Of a stretch of 46,272 nt of DNA, positions 13,192 to 22,667 are shown piece after piece. Position numbers and translations under genes: made by a program. The stretch comes from a virus, in the IMG/VR virus record IMGVR_UViG_3300046791_000056, positions 1 to 46,272 of that record, one strand, 5' to 3'. The notes under the pieces were generated by a model. That model was not told where the DNA came from and made no database searches. It worked only from the letters and a program-made list of their open reading frames with translations. Position 1 is the stretch's first letter; each line of letters starts with the position of its first letter.

Positions 13192-13833
13192 ATGCCTACT
13201 ATCCTTCTATCGATTGGTACAGTTACGGTAATCACACAGAATGTAGTGTATGCATTACCAGCTAAACCATCAACTGTAGTCACTACAATTCCATGTCAGA
13301 CATCAACTGATGGAGTCGCATGGAATGCATTCAATTCAGGTGAAGTCACTGTAGCGAAGTTTATTCGTTGCACTACAGGTGCTCCCACAGTTTCAGTATC
13401 CAATGCTGTAGCTGGTGGAAATAATGTAGTGGCAAATGCACTCGCGATAGGTCCAATCCCTGCACTAACTGGTGACGTTCGATTATCTAATGGTAGTCTA
13501 GTCAGAGCTAGGAATCAGGCGAATACTGCTGACGTAGATGTGATCAATGTCACTGGAACTACTCTCAATATTGGTCAGACTACACTAAATTCGGTAGTAA
13601 AGAGTCCCACAACATTTCAGGACATCGCTGGATTCTTGAGTGGAACTACATTCGCTGCTAACCTTACAATCAATGAAACTGGTTACATTAATATCAACAA
13701 GGAAAGATTATCAGTTCCGGTACGTGATGTATTAGGAGCAAATATTTGGCTTGAAGATAATGGTGCTGGAAAAAGTAGACTCATGGTTATGTTCGGAACT
13801 GGAGCAGCGATTCAATTAGCTATCGAACCATAG
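13192..13833 (+). CDS. Fibre-like beta-structured protein (213 aa)
   Basis: Starts at ATG 13192 one base after the previous stop, with GGAAAG upstream. The sequence is almost all beta strand, rich in Val, Thr, Asn and Gly. The segment GDVRLSNGSLVRARNQANTA with DVDVINVTGTTLNIG resembles repeats in phage tail fibres and spikes. No enzymatic motif seen. With its neighbour it may form a virion surface component. Confidence 0.6.
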   Translation: MPTILLSIGTVTVITQNVVYALPAKPSTVVTTIPCQTSTDGVAWNAFNSGEVTVAKFIRCTTGAPTVSVSNAVAGGNNVVANALAIGPIPALTGDVRLSNGSLVRARNQANTADVDVINVTGTTLNIGQTTLNSVVKSPTTFQDIAGFLSGTTFAANLTINETGYININKERLSVPVRDVLGANIWLEDNGAGKSRLMVMFGTGAAIQLAIEP

Positions 13834-13842
13834 GGGCATTGA

Positions 13843-14295
13843 ATGAAACTTCTACTCTCTACTTTCTTTGTACTATCAGCTATCGGCGCGAGTGCGTGTG
13901 ACAAAACTACGATTCTCTATCCTCCTTCTGGTCCTTCCGGTGGGATTATTGTCAATCCATCTGATCCGTCATCGCCACAGATACAGAATCAGACGATTGA
14001 GTTTAGAGTTACGGGCAATGCGACGGGAGCACGCATCAAATACTCTACGTCGTTTGACGGAACCGTACAAGTCCTCACTACACTCCCATTCATTCAATCA
14101 GTTACACTCCCTTCCACGGCATCCACCAGTTTCCTGTCACTCGAAGCAACTCCATTATCGTATGGAAGTGCGGCTGCCTACTATCCATACATGACTGTTC
14201 AGATCTTTGTGAATGGAGTAATCTTCCGTGAAGCAGGATCGAATGATTTCCTACTTACTACTCTATCTGTGTCTGGTAATTATCGGCGTAATTAA
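13843..14295 (+). CDS. Putative lipoprotein with MmpS-like beta domain (150 aa)
   Basis: The start MKLLLSTFFVLSAIGASAC is a signal peptide ending in a plausible lipobox, with Cys19 as the acylated residue. A Pro/Ser linker follows. The rest (FRVTGNATGARIKYSTSFDG, then LTTLPFIQSVTLPSTA and VQIFVNGVIFREAGSND) matches the layout of small MmpS-like Ig-type domains. A phage lipoprotein would sit in the host envelope and could block superinfection or protect lysed-cell receptors. Family likeness is by eye only; the ribosome site is weak. Confidence 0.65.
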   Translation: MKLLLSTFFVLSAIGASACDKTTILYPPSGPSGGIIVNPSDPSSPQIQNQTIEFRVTGNATGARIKYSTSFDGTVQVLTTLPFIQSVTLPSTASTSFLSLEATPLSYGSAAAYYPYMTVQIFVNGVIFREAGSNDFLLTTLSVSGNYRRN

Positions 14296-14321
14296 GAGTT
14301 GTTGACTGTCAGTACAGAATA

Positions 14322-15974
14322 ATGAATACCTCGACACAAGTAATTGAAAGGAATCCAAATGAGTGGAGGCCCGAGCCTAAGCAATCCCTATTCCTATCAG
14401 TTCCAACCTCCGTCAAAGAAGCATTCTACGGAGGGGGAGCAGGGTCAGGAAAATCAGACGTATTACTACTCTATGGAATTGTCCATAGATGGCATGAAAA
14501 TCCAAAGTTCAAACAAGTTTTCATGCGAAGAACCTTTCCAGAACTCAGAAATGAAATCATCCCCCGCTCTAGAGAGTTGTATAGAAAATTTGGCGCGACT
14601 CTTAATAAAACTGAGATGTGTTGGACATTCCCCCGTCCAGATCAGTATGGTGGTACAGGAGGAACCAACGAAGGAGCAATGATCTTTCTGGGTCATTGTG
14701 AGAATGAAGATGATGTCCATAAATACGACTCAATGCAAATTAACTTATTCACGCCTGATGAGCTTACTTCAATCACAGAATGGATCTATCTGTATATTGG
14801 ATTTCAGCGAGTTAGATCCCCAGTGCCAGAACTACCTGCGATCATACGTGCAGCAGGGATGCCTGGTGGTATTGGACATACATGGACTTACAAGAGATTC
14901 ATTAAACCTTACCCAAAAGGTGGAAAAATAATTGAAGGACGTGGTGGAAACAAACGAATCTATATCCACTCTACTCTGGAAGACAACAAATACATCGACC
15001 CAACGTACAAACAAAGTCTTCAGGGAATTACTATTGAGGCTGAGCGAAAAGCCAAATTGCTTGGTGATTGGGACGCTTATCAAGGCCAAGTCTTCGATGA
15101 ATTTAGAGATCGTAAGTTTGAGGACGAACCAGCGAATGCATTGCATGTAGTAGAACCATTTGAAATTCCCGCATGGTGGCCGCGCATAGTCATTGGAGAC
15201 TGGGGATTCGCGGCAATGACGTGGATTGGTTATGCGGCAATCAGTCCTAGTCGTAGAGTCTATATCTATAGAGAACAGACATGGGTAAAAACTAAGATTG
15301 CAGAGTGGGCACCTCATGTCAAACTATACATCGATAAAGAATCTCCGAGACTCGTTAGATTTTGCAAATCTGCTGGTCAAGATAGGGGTCAAGAACATAC
15401 GATCCAACAGCAAATTGAGGAAGAACTTGGAATATCTATTGAATTGTCAAATAACACACCAGGATCTAGAATTGCTGGAAAACAACTTATTCACGAATAT
15501 CTCAGATGGAAGCCCAGAGATGTAAACCAATCAGAACTACCATCGTATTCAGAAGATTACGCGATGTGGATTATGCGTAATAGGGGGATGGTTGAGTATA
15601 AAGCGTACATGAATTCATTTATTCCACGAGAACCGGAACAGAACATCCCTAAATTGCAGATATTTAAGGATGCGTGTCCGTTTTTGGTGGAAGCAATCAA
15701 GGCATGTTCATATGACAAGCCCAAAGGAAATAAACCCGCCGAAGATATCGCAGAATTCGAGGGAGATGATCCTATCGACGGACTTCGATATCTGGTTGAT
15801 GCAGCAGAGTCATTTTTTGACGATGCTAATGATGAATTCAAACGCGTGGAAAAACAAGAACAACTAGTTCGTCAATTAGATGTGAACAAGGACTGGACAG
15901 CGTTTTATCGCAACATGGCTAAAGTCGAATCCGATGATTCAACGCCTAAACCAGTCGCGAGATACAGACATTGA
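14322..15974 (+). CDS. terL: Terminase large subunit
   Basis: The 550-aa protein packages DNA into the head. Walker A is GGGAGSGKS at 37-45. Walker B and the catalytic glutamate are NLFTPDE (Asp146, Glu147). The nuclease domain begins with VIGDWGF (Asp293), and a later acidic residue lies in DPIDGLRY near residue 490. Length and order of domains are normal. The stop overlaps the TTG start of the next gene. The ribosome site is weak, so expression may be low, as expected for a motor protein. Confidence 0.95.
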   Translation: MNTSTQVIERNPNEWRPEPKQSLFLSVPTSVKEAFYGGGAGSGKSDVLLLYGIVHRWHENPKFKQVFMRRTFPELRNEIIPRSRELYRKFGATLNKTEMCWTFPRPDQYGGTGGTNEGAMIFLGHCENEDDVHKYDSMQINLFTPDELTSITEWIYLYIGFQRVRSPVPELPAIIRAAGMPGGIGHTWTYKRFIKPYPKGGKIIEGRGGNKRIYIHSTLEDNKYIDPTYKQSLQGITIEAERKAKLLGDWDAYQGQVFDEFRDRKFEDEPANALHVVEPFEIPAWWPRIVIGDWGFAAMTWIGYAAISPSRRVYIYREQTWVKTKIAEWAPHVKLYIDKESPRLVRFCKSAGQDRGQEHTIQQQIEEELGISIELSNNTPGSRIAGKQLIHEYLRWKPRDVNQSELPSYSEDYAMWIMRNRGMVEYKAYMNSFIPREPEQNIPKLQIFKDACPFLVEAIKACSYDKPKGNKPAEDIAEFEGDDPIDGLRYLVDAAESFFDDANDEFKRVEKQEQLVRQLDVNKDWTAFYRNMAKVESDDSTPKPVARYRH

Positions 15975-16291
15975 TTAAAGAACTAATGTATAAGTGGTTC
16001 GGTCTTACTGAACCTCAATGTGAAACGTGTGAAGTTCTCCGCGAACAACTTGCCAAAAGCGAGTCTGAGAGGCGTGACTTACTTCATCGTTTGATTGACC
16101 CAGTTAAGACTGAACCACCTCAGACTAAAGAAGAGGAATTCAAACCAATTACTCCACAGTTTACTCCATGGCGCGTGCGTCAGGAAATGCTAGAAGCTGA
16201 AGATAGGAAGAAAGCTACTCTCATGAAAGAGAAAGCTAAAGAGATCGCAGAGTTAGAGAAGGAACTCGGAGTAACAGAGGTAGCAAAATGA
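15971..16291 (+). CDS. Hypothetical coiled-coil protein (106 aa, TTG start)
   Basis: TTG 15971 overlaps the TerL stop; ATG 15986 is the alternative. It opens with a short hydrophobic helix (MIKELMYKWFGL), a CETC pair (residues 17-20), a coiled coil (LREQLAKSESERRDLLHRLI), a proline-rich linker and a charged C-terminal helix. This layout is common in genes between TerL and portal of environmental podophages. Its role is unknown; it may be membrane-associated. Confidence 0.65.
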   Translation: MIKELMYKWFGLTEPQCETCEVLREQLAKSESERRDLLHRLIDPVKTEPPQTKEEEFKPITPQFTPWRVRQEMLEAEDRKKATLMKEKAKEIAELEKELGVTEVAK

Positions 16292-16458
16292 TAGGACTCA
16301 TTCTCGCCATCGCACTCGCGGGATTCCTCGTCTATCTCGTCACGACATACATTCCAATGCCTCCACCATTCAAAATGGCAATCTATGTCATCGTGGTGGT
16401 TCTGTTGATTTTGTATGTGATGCGCGTCCTTGGTATTCAAGACGTTCCTCTCAGGTAA
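16288..16458 (+). CDS. Two-span small membrane protein, holin candidate (56 aa)
   Basis: ATG 16288 overlaps the preceding stop (ATGA). Two hydrophobic segments, GLILAIALAGFLVYLV and AIYVIVVVLLILYVM, are joined by a proline turn (YIPMPPPFK). A short end VLGIQDVPLR follows. Small size and a two-helix hairpin fit a class II holin, but small membrane proteins at this site occur in many phages without a proven lysis role. Confidence 0.7.
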   Translation: MIGLILAIALAGFLVYLVTTYIPMPPPFKMAIYVIVVVLLILYVMRVLGIQDVPLR

Positions 16459-16463
16459 ATAAA

Positions 16464-17267
16464 ATGGCTATCGCAGGCGCGTATTACGACAATCCAAATA
16501 GACAACGTAGAACAGATACTTCTGCATGGAATAATGTGCAGGTTAATCCGGGAGTAGGTCCGACTCAACCTCCAGAACCGGCTACATCATCACAACCACA
16601 AGATGAACCGCCACCAGTCAATAACGACAGGTGGAGAAATGAAGCACCTGCTCCTCCTTCTCCGAATCCTTCTCAATCATATGGTGGATCGAGTAGTGAC
16701 CAGTGGCGAGATTCATGGATGCGATCGGGTGGTAATCAACAACCTGCTCAACAGCCAGTTCAGAGTGGACCACCCGCACTACGTAATGGAATGAATAGTC
16801 AGGAAATAGATGCATACACTCAATCTCAATATGGTAACTATGGGAGAACAGCTACTCCAGAAGATCTAGGCATTTGGAGAAATTATTATAATTCCCCTCA
16901 GTATGCATCTGGTCAGGGATCTGGTTATTGGAATAGCCAGATGAATTCTCTTCTTGGAGAATTTCAGAAGTATGGTAATCACGATAGATCTGCTGCGGCA
17001 CTAGCAGCTTACAATAGTGGGCAGGGTCAGAATAATGGTGGAATTGGTCCGTCCACTGGTACTCCTCCAGGTAATACAGGTGTTATGGGTCCAACTAATA
17101 CAGGAATGAATATTCCTCCAGAACTAATGACGGCATTCCAACAATTCCTTGCATCATATAATAAACCTCAAGCTACACCACCACCCGAACGTACTAAGAC
17201 ATTAAAAGAAATGCAGAATCAGAATCCGAATAGATCCTCAACCCAGTATAGAAAGGGGACGAGATAA
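16464..17267 (+). CDS. Low-complexity Pro/Gln/Gly/Asn-rich protein (267 aa)
   Basis: Begins MAIAGAYYDNPNRQRRTDTS. Residues 30-110 are Pro/Ser/Gln-rich; a more ordered part (SQEIDAYTQSQYGNYGRTAT, then YWNSQMNSLLGEFQKYGNHD) occupies 110-180; Gly/Pro/Asn-rich sequence follows. Composition suggests a flexible virion or ejection protein. No family recognised. Confidence 0.65.
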   Translation: MAIAGAYYDNPNRQRRTDTSAWNNVQVNPGVGPTQPPEPATSSQPQDEPPPVNNDRWRNEAPAPPSPNPSQSYGGSSSDQWRDSWMRSGGNQQPAQQPVQSGPPALRNGMNSQEIDAYTQSQYGNYGRTATPEDLGIWRNYYNSPQYASGQGSGYWNSQMNSLLGEFQKYGNHDRSAAALAAYNSGQGQNNGGIGPSTGTPPGNTGVMGPTNTGMNIPPELMTAFQQFLASYNKPQATPPPERTKTLKEMQNQNPNRSSTQYRKGTR

Positions 17268-17269
17268 TC

Positions 17270-17770
17270 ATGGGATTCTGGAAAAACTTTGGTAAAATAG
17301 CACTGAAAGTCGCACCGTATGCGGCTATGGCGATTCCTGGAGTGGGAATACCGCTCGGAATGGCATTACAGGGTGGACTAGCTGCGGCAAATTCTAAGGT
17401 GAGTGGCGGTAGTTGGAAAGACGCACTACTCGCAGGTGGTATTGGTGCTGGTACAGGAGCCGTCGCTGGAGGCGCACTCAAAGGAATCGGGCCGAGTAGT
17501 GGAGTAGGTGCTAAACTACTCAAAGGTGCGGTTGGTGCAGGAGGAGCTGGTAAAGTTGGGGTATTAGGTAAAACATTAAGTGATATTGGTCTTAATGCTG
17601 CTACCTCTAAAATGGGTACTCCACAACCTGGACCACAACCACAACCACAACCACAGATGGGACCATCCATTGGACCATCAGTAAATCCATTCGGTGGATT
17701 TAATTCTGGATTGGCTGATTCGATTGCGATGGGTAGACAGAATGCACGTAAGAGAATGGCATACGCGTAA
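17270..17770 (+). CDS. Glycine/alanine-rich membrane-active protein (166 aa)
   Basis: It starts with an amphipathic helix (MGFWKNFGKIALKVAPYAAM) and has Gly/Ala-rich hydrophobic segments up to residue 100 (GGIGAGTGAVAGGALKGIG), then a PQPQPQ linker and a basic tail (GRQNARKRMAYA). This resembles short podophage proteins thought to be ejected and to insert in membranes. The TAA overlaps the portal ATG by one base. Confidence 0.65.
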   Translation: MGFWKNFGKIALKVAPYAAMAIPGVGIPLGMALQGGLAAANSKVSGGSWKDALLAGGIGAGTGAVAGGALKGIGPSSGVGAKLLKGAVGAGGAGKVGVLGKTLSDIGLNAATSKMGTPQPGPQPQPQPQMGPSIGPSVNPFGGFNSGLADSIAMGRQNARKRMAYA

Positions 17771-20133
17771 TGTCTAAACACGAAGAACTATCAGACGATC
17801 TTAAACGTCAGTTCAAATACATCATCGATCATTTCGATGATGAAGATAGAGCTGTGCGCGATCGTCAAATCAGAACGTGGCGTAGACTGAAATTACTGTG
17901 GGAAAATGTTCAGCATGTGTATTACAGTGAAGTCGCACATGATTGGCGTATTCCAGAGAGTGAGCGCGCAGGTGGTGACTCTGATCAGGGATTCTACGAT
18001 AAACCAATCAACATCTATCGGGCTTATTTAGAATCAATCATCGCAGCTCTTTCAGTTACTGTTCCTCCTGTCGTATGTTATCCTGATGATGCTGATAACA
18101 CATTAGATTGTACAACTGCGAAGGCAGGAAATAAAATTGCGGAACTAGTATTCAAGCATAATGACATGCCACTATTGTGGCTTCATGCACTGTTTATTCA
18201 TATGACAGAAGGCATGACAGCTATGTACACGTATCCTAAGGAAAGTGAAGAATACGGTACATACGAAGAGAAGGAATACGAAGAGGACACGGAAGAACAT
18301 GAAATCAGTACGTGTCCGATGTGTAATGCAGAGATGGGAGATAAAACTCTCACTCCTGATGAACAGATGCAACAGGCAATAGGAATGACAGATGCTCAGG
18401 TTGAGATGCCTGAAATCCCATCTGATGCATTCATGCCTGAAGATCCTGAGGAGATGGAAGAATGTCAATCATGTGGAAACATGGTAACTCCTCAGAAGGA
18501 ACAATCGACACTCACAGTGACACGGCTTGTAGGAGTTACAAAGAAAGCGAAGTCACGTATTTGCATGGAAGTATACGGTGGACTATTCGTTAAGGTTCCC
18601 ATCTATGCGCGTAATCAGTCAGAGTGTCCATACCTAATTTATAGCTATGAGACTCATTACGCTACTATTTTGGAGAAATATCCTGAGCTGAGAGATAAAG
18701 TCACTAAAGAATCAATGTCATCATACGATCAATACGAACAGTGGGGTCGAATTTCTCCACAGTATCGTGGTGAATGGCCGATTCATAATGTCACTGTGAG
18801 GAATTGTTGGTTGCGCACTTCCGCATTCAATGTACTAAATGAAGATGAGTGCGATGAACTGAAGAAAAAGTACCCACATGGAGTGAAAGTCGTAGTCGTC
18901 AATGACCAAGTGGCCGACGTTTGTACTGAGAGTCTTGACGATTGCTGGACGCTCACTCATAATCCTCTGTCAGATTATTTGCATTTCGATCCTGTTGGTT
19001 TACTTCTCACTTCGGTACAGGATATCACTAACGATCTTATTTCGCTCGTGGTTCAAACGGTGGAACACGGTATCCCTCAGACCTTTGCTGATCCAAAAGT
19101 TCTCAACTTTCATGCGTATGGTCAATCTGAGGTAATTCCGGGTGGAATCTATCCAGCTACTCCGAAATCAGGAAAACCACTGAGTGAAGGATTCTACGAA
19201 GTTAAGACTGCGACTTTATCGCAGGAAGTTCTTCCATTCGCTACCAAGATTCAGGAATTAGGTCAAGTAGTTTCAGGCGCATTACCGAGTCTATTCGGTG
19301 GTCAAATGTCGGGTAGTCGCACGGCATCTGAATATTCGATGAGTCGCGCGCAAGCACTTCAACGACTGCAAAGTACATGGAAGATGTTGCTGTACTGGTG
19401 GAAGAATGTGCATGGTAAAGTCATTCCCATGTTCATTAAGGAAATGAAAGACGACGAAAAGCAAGTAAAGAAAGATGAATTCGGAAACTTCATCAATGTG
19501 TTCATTCGTCGTGCAGAACTAGAGGGAAAAATCGGAAGTATTGAAATTGAAGCAAATGAGAATCTGCCGATCACTTGGAATCAACAAAAAGATGCAATCA
19601 TGGAATTGCTTCAAATCAATAATGAAGGAATCAACAAATCTCTCATGTCACCTGAGAATATGCCATATCTTCAGAGAGCTATTGGACTAAATGATTACAT
19701 TATTCCGGGTGAAGATGATCGTCAGAAACAGTATGAAGAAATTCTACAACTGACGAATAGTGAACCTATTGAGATGCCTCCTGATCCAATGATGATGCAG
19801 CAAGCTATGATGATGGGTCAACCTCCTCCGCCTCCTCAGAGATTACCGAGTGTACAGGCAGAGTATGATATTGACGATCATCCATTAGAAGCTGATATCT
19901 GTCGTCGCTGGCTCGTGAGTGACGCGGGTAGACTGTGTAAAATGGAAAATCCTCCGGGATATGAGAATGTACTATTGCATATGAAAATGCACAAAGATAT
20001 GTTTGTGCAGATGACACAACCACCACCGATGGGTCCGCCTCCACCTCCGGGACCACCAAATGCTCCACAACCCCCGCAGCCTAATGCAGGGGTTCAAATG
20101 AATGAGGGACAGAATGCACCGACTATTCAATAA
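17770..20133 (+). CDS. Portal protein
   Basis: A 787-aa portal forming the dodecameric connector at the head vertex. The N-terminal charged helices (LKRQFKYIIDHFDDEDRAVR), the conserved middle block around NIYRAYLESIIAALSVTVPP and the C-terminal helices (ASEYSMSRAQALQRLQSTWK) fit podophage portals. A zinc-ribbon-like insertion has CPMC (182-185) and CQSC (232-235). The last 130 residues are Met/Pro-rich, ending in polyproline. Gene order before scaffold and capsid supports the call. Confidence 0.85.
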   Translation: MSKHEELSDDLKRQFKYIIDHFDDEDRAVRDRQIRTWRRLKLLWENVQHVYYSEVAHDWRIPESERAGGDSDQGFYDKPINIYRAYLESIIAALSVTVPPVVCYPDDADNTLDCTTAKAGNKIAELVFKHNDMPLLWLHALFIHMTEGMTAMYTYPKESEEYGTYEEKEYEEDTEEHEISTCPMCNAEMGDKTLTPDEQMQQAIGMTDAQVEMPEIPSDAFMPEDPEEMEECQSCGNMVTPQKEQSTLTVTRLVGVTKKAKSRICMEVYGGLFVKVPIYARNQSECPYLIYSYETHYATILEKYPELRDKVTKESMSSYDQYEQWGRISPQYRGEWPIHNVTVRNCWLRTSAFNVLNEDECDELKKKYPHGVKVVVVNDQVADVCTESLDDCWTLTHNPLSDYLHFDPVGLLLTSVQDITNDLISLVVQTVEHGIPQTFADPKVLNFHAYGQSEVIPGGIYPATPKSGKPLSEGFYEVKTATLSQEVLPFATKIQELGQVVSGALPSLFGGQMSGSRTASEYSMSRAQALQRLQSTWKMLLYWWKNVHGKVIPMFIKEMKDDEKQVKKDEFGNFINVFIRRAELEGKIGSIEIEANENLPITWNQQKDAIMELLQINNEGINKSLMSPENMPYLQRAIGLNDYIIPGEDDRQKQYEEILQLTNSEPIEMPPDPMMMQQAMMMGQPPPPPQRLPSVQAEYDIDDHPLEADICRRWLVSDAGRLCKMENPPGYENVLLHMKMHKDMFVQMTQPPPMGPPPPPGPPNAPQPPQPNAGVQMNEGQNAPTIQ

Positions 20134-21406
20134 CTTAGTACAGATGGAACTATACGCACCTGAATCGGATGCAGGTGGCGATGGTGCTAACGATAATTTG
20201 GAAACTTTGGAACTATTAAATGTGGAAGACGAACCAGAAGAAACTCTCGACATTACTCCAGCTAAAAAAGAATCTGGAGAAATTGGAGAAGCTACTGAAG
20301 ATTCTGAAGAGTCGGACGAGGCCGAAATTGACGAACTAAAAGAGATAGAGGAAGAACTCGAAGGTCCAAAAGAAGAGGATCTTGAGCTAACTACTCCTGT
20401 TCGTCGCAAAGAGATACTGAAGAAGTATCCAACACTTTTCAAAGATTTTCCGTATCTTGAGAAGGCATACTATCGTGAGCAGCAGTTCACGGAAGTATTT
20501 CCTACAATCAATGATGCGAAAGTCGCGGTAGAGAAGGCGCGTATCCTTGATGGTGTAGAAGGTCAGATTATGAGTGGCGATATTTCCACTCTTCTGACCG
20601 CTGCTAAAACTGAAAGTCAGGAAGCCTTCTATAAGATCGCTGATAACTATCTTCCGGCACTCAGGAAGGTAGATCAGCAGGCGTATTATCATGTGCTCGG
20701 TAATGTCATTAAAGACACTATCGTTACGATGGTGAAAGAGGGTCGTGCGCTTGGAGAACAGGGCGCACCTCTCACATCAGCAGCAAACATCCTGAATCAA
20801 TTCGTATTTGGTTCACAGACATTCACTCCTCCACAGAATCTAGCACGTAATATTCCTCCTGATGAGATTCAGAGACGGAATCAGATTCAACAGGAGAATC
20901 GTGATAGATTTATAGGAACATTCGAGAGCACTCGTAATGACCTTCAGACTAAAGCAGATAATGTGCTAAAGTCTACGATTAGTCAGCACATCGATCCGAA
21001 GAATACGATGACTGATTATGTGAAGGGACACGCAGTCAATGAGGCCCATGAAACACTAGAGAACTTGATATCGAAGGATACGCGATTCCGAGGTTTACTG
21101 GATAGACTGTGGGAAAAGGCGTATGAGAAGAATTTCGATAAAGACTCTACGGATAAGATCAAGTCAGCCTATCTTAGCAAAGCGAAAACACTGTTGCCGT
21201 CAGTAATTAAAACGGCCCGAAATAATGCTTTGAAGGGATTAGGACGTAATACACGTAGTACGGAAGATATCATTGAACTGACTCCTAAGAAGAGTCCATC
21301 GACAAATGGGCGCTCCACTGCCCCCTCATCAGGTGGAAAAATTCGTGCAGCAAAGGACATTCCTAAGAATATGTCCACACTTGACGTGTTGATGAGTGGA
21401 GACTAA
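20114..21406 (+). CDS. Scaffold-like protein
   Basis: I start at ATG 20114, which has GAGGG five bases before it (430 aa); ATG 20102 and ATG 20144 (MELYAPESDAGGDGAND) are alternatives. It overlaps the portal 3' end by 20 bases. A strongly acidic region (residues about 25-90) precedes a helical, charged body and a Ser/Thr/basic C-terminus (PSTNGRSTAPSSGGKIRAAK). This acidic-then-helical layout directly before the major capsid gene is typical of head scaffolds. The C-terminal basic part likely contacts the capsid. Confidence 0.75.
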   Translation: MHRLFNNLVQMELYAPESDAGGDGANDNLETLELLNVEDEPEETLDITPAKKESGEIGEATEDSEESDEAEIDELKEIEEELEGPKEEDLELTTPVRRKEILKKYPTLFKDFPYLEKAYYREQQFTEVFPTINDAKVAVEKARILDGVEGQIMSGDISTLLTAAKTESQEAFYKIADNYLPALRKVDQQAYYHVLGNVIKDTIVTMVKEGRALGEQGAPLTSAANILNQFVFGSQTFTPPQNLARNIPPDEIQRRNQIQQENRDRFIGTFESTRNDLQTKADNVLKSTISQHIDPKNTMTDYVKGHAVNEAHETLENLISKDTRFRGLLDRLWEKAYEKNFDKDSTDKIKSAYLSKAKTLLPSVIKTARNNALKGLGRNTRSTEDIIELTPKKSPSTNGRSTAPSSGGKIRAAKDIPKNMSTLDVLMSGD

Positions 21407-21408
21407 AT

Positions 21409-22659
21409 ATGGCTGTTACAGAAAGTCAGGTAGCAGCAACCGAACTTGAGAGGGTTATTCCCAAGGTTCGATTGTTGTTTGAGCGTGATGACAAATTTTA
21501 CTCGCACATCAAGAAACGTGATGTGGAGAAGATTAGTCATCGACAGATGCGCGTTCCATTGGAACTGCGTCCGGGTGGTTCATTCCAGTACTTCAATCCA
21601 GATGGTGGAGATCTGGGTCGTGGTGGTGGTCCGACATACGATAAGGCTGTGTTGAATTGTGTATTCCTTTCAGAGAATATCGAATACACGAAGTTGACAC
21701 AGTGGGCCACTGATGATGCGCGCAAAGCAGTCATCAATGCTGTGCGTAAGTTGACTGCATCAGCATTGGATGAAATGCGTCGTCAACTCGATAGTCAGTT
21801 GATGCAGGCTGGTGATGGTGTAATCGGTACAGTTACCACTGACACTCCCGCAGGTGGATCTAACGTACTCGCACTCACTACAGATGGTTTCGGTGTGCGT
21901 CTGATGCGTTATGGTCAGAACGTACAGGTGTTCGATACCACTCTGACCACCAACAAGGGAACCGCGAAAATCACTCAGTTGGATGTGGAGAATAAGACTG
22001 TAAGTCTTACTCCACAGATTGCTGGTGTGATTGGTGGCGATAAGATCGTCACTGATGGTATCTCTGCTCCTGCTTCACTGCCTGGTTTGTATGGTGTTCC
22101 TTACCATCATTCCAATGCATCCACTGGAACATGGCTCGGATTCTCTCGTTCTACGACGCCTGAGATTCGTGCGAATCGTGTGAATGGTGGTAACGCTGCA
22201 CTCACACTTCCTTTGCCACGTCTTGCGATGAACAAGATTGGTAACAGAGTGGGAATCGATAACAACTTCAATCCTACTGCGTGGTTGCATCCAGCACAGA
22301 TGCAGGCATATGAGGAAATTGGGCAGTTGATTTCCACGATTCAGAAGACCACGAAAGATGAAGGTCTTAACATGTACTTTGGTAATAACATGCAGCTCGC
22401 TGGAGCTGGTGTTAAGCCGTCGTACTCGTGGGATAAGACGCGTATCGATTTCATCGTGGATGAAGTGTGGGGACGTGCTGAAATTCTCCCCATTGGATTC
22501 TACACGACTGATGGCCGTAAGATCTTCGAGATCAGGGGCGCATCTGGTGGTGTGGCTGCTGCGGAAATCTTCTACATGGTTGTGGGGATGCAGACATACG
22601 TCAGCAATCCGGCCGCATGTTCTTACATCGATAACCTCGCTGTTCCAGTTGGATACTAG
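21409..22659 (+). CDS. Major capsid protein
   Basis: The 416-aa protein follows the scaffold by two bases with GGAG upstream. The pattern is that of an HK97-fold capsid: an N-terminal arm, VPLELRPGGSFQYFNPDGGD, the long spine-like helix (ARKAVINAVRKLTASALDEM) and C-terminal strands (AAEIFYMVVGMQTYVSNPAA). Codons are biased (CGT, GGT, ATC) compared with the AT-rich tail genes, as expected for the most abundant protein. Two small capsid-associated genes and a terminator follow. Confidence 0.88.
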   Translation: MAVTESQVAATELERVIPKVRLLFERDDKFYSHIKKRDVEKISHRQMRVPLELRPGGSFQYFNPDGGDLGRGGGPTYDKAVLNCVFLSENIEYTKLTQWATDDARKAVINAVRKLTASALDEMRRQLDSQLMQAGDGVIGTVTTDTPAGGSNVLALTTDGFGVRLMRYGQNVQVFDTTLTTNKGTAKITQLDVENKTVSLTPQIAGVIGGDKIVTDGISAPASLPGLYGVPYHHSNASTGTWLGFSRSTTPEIRANRVNGGNAALTLPLPRLAMNKIGNRVGIDNNFNPTAWLHPAQMQAYEEIGQLISTIQKTTKDEGLNMYFGNNMQLAGAGVKPSYSWDKTRIDFIVDEVWGRAEILPIGFYTTDGRKIFEIRGASGGVAAAEIFYMVVGMQTYVSNPAACSYIDNLAVPVGY

Positions 22660-22667
22660 GAGATATC

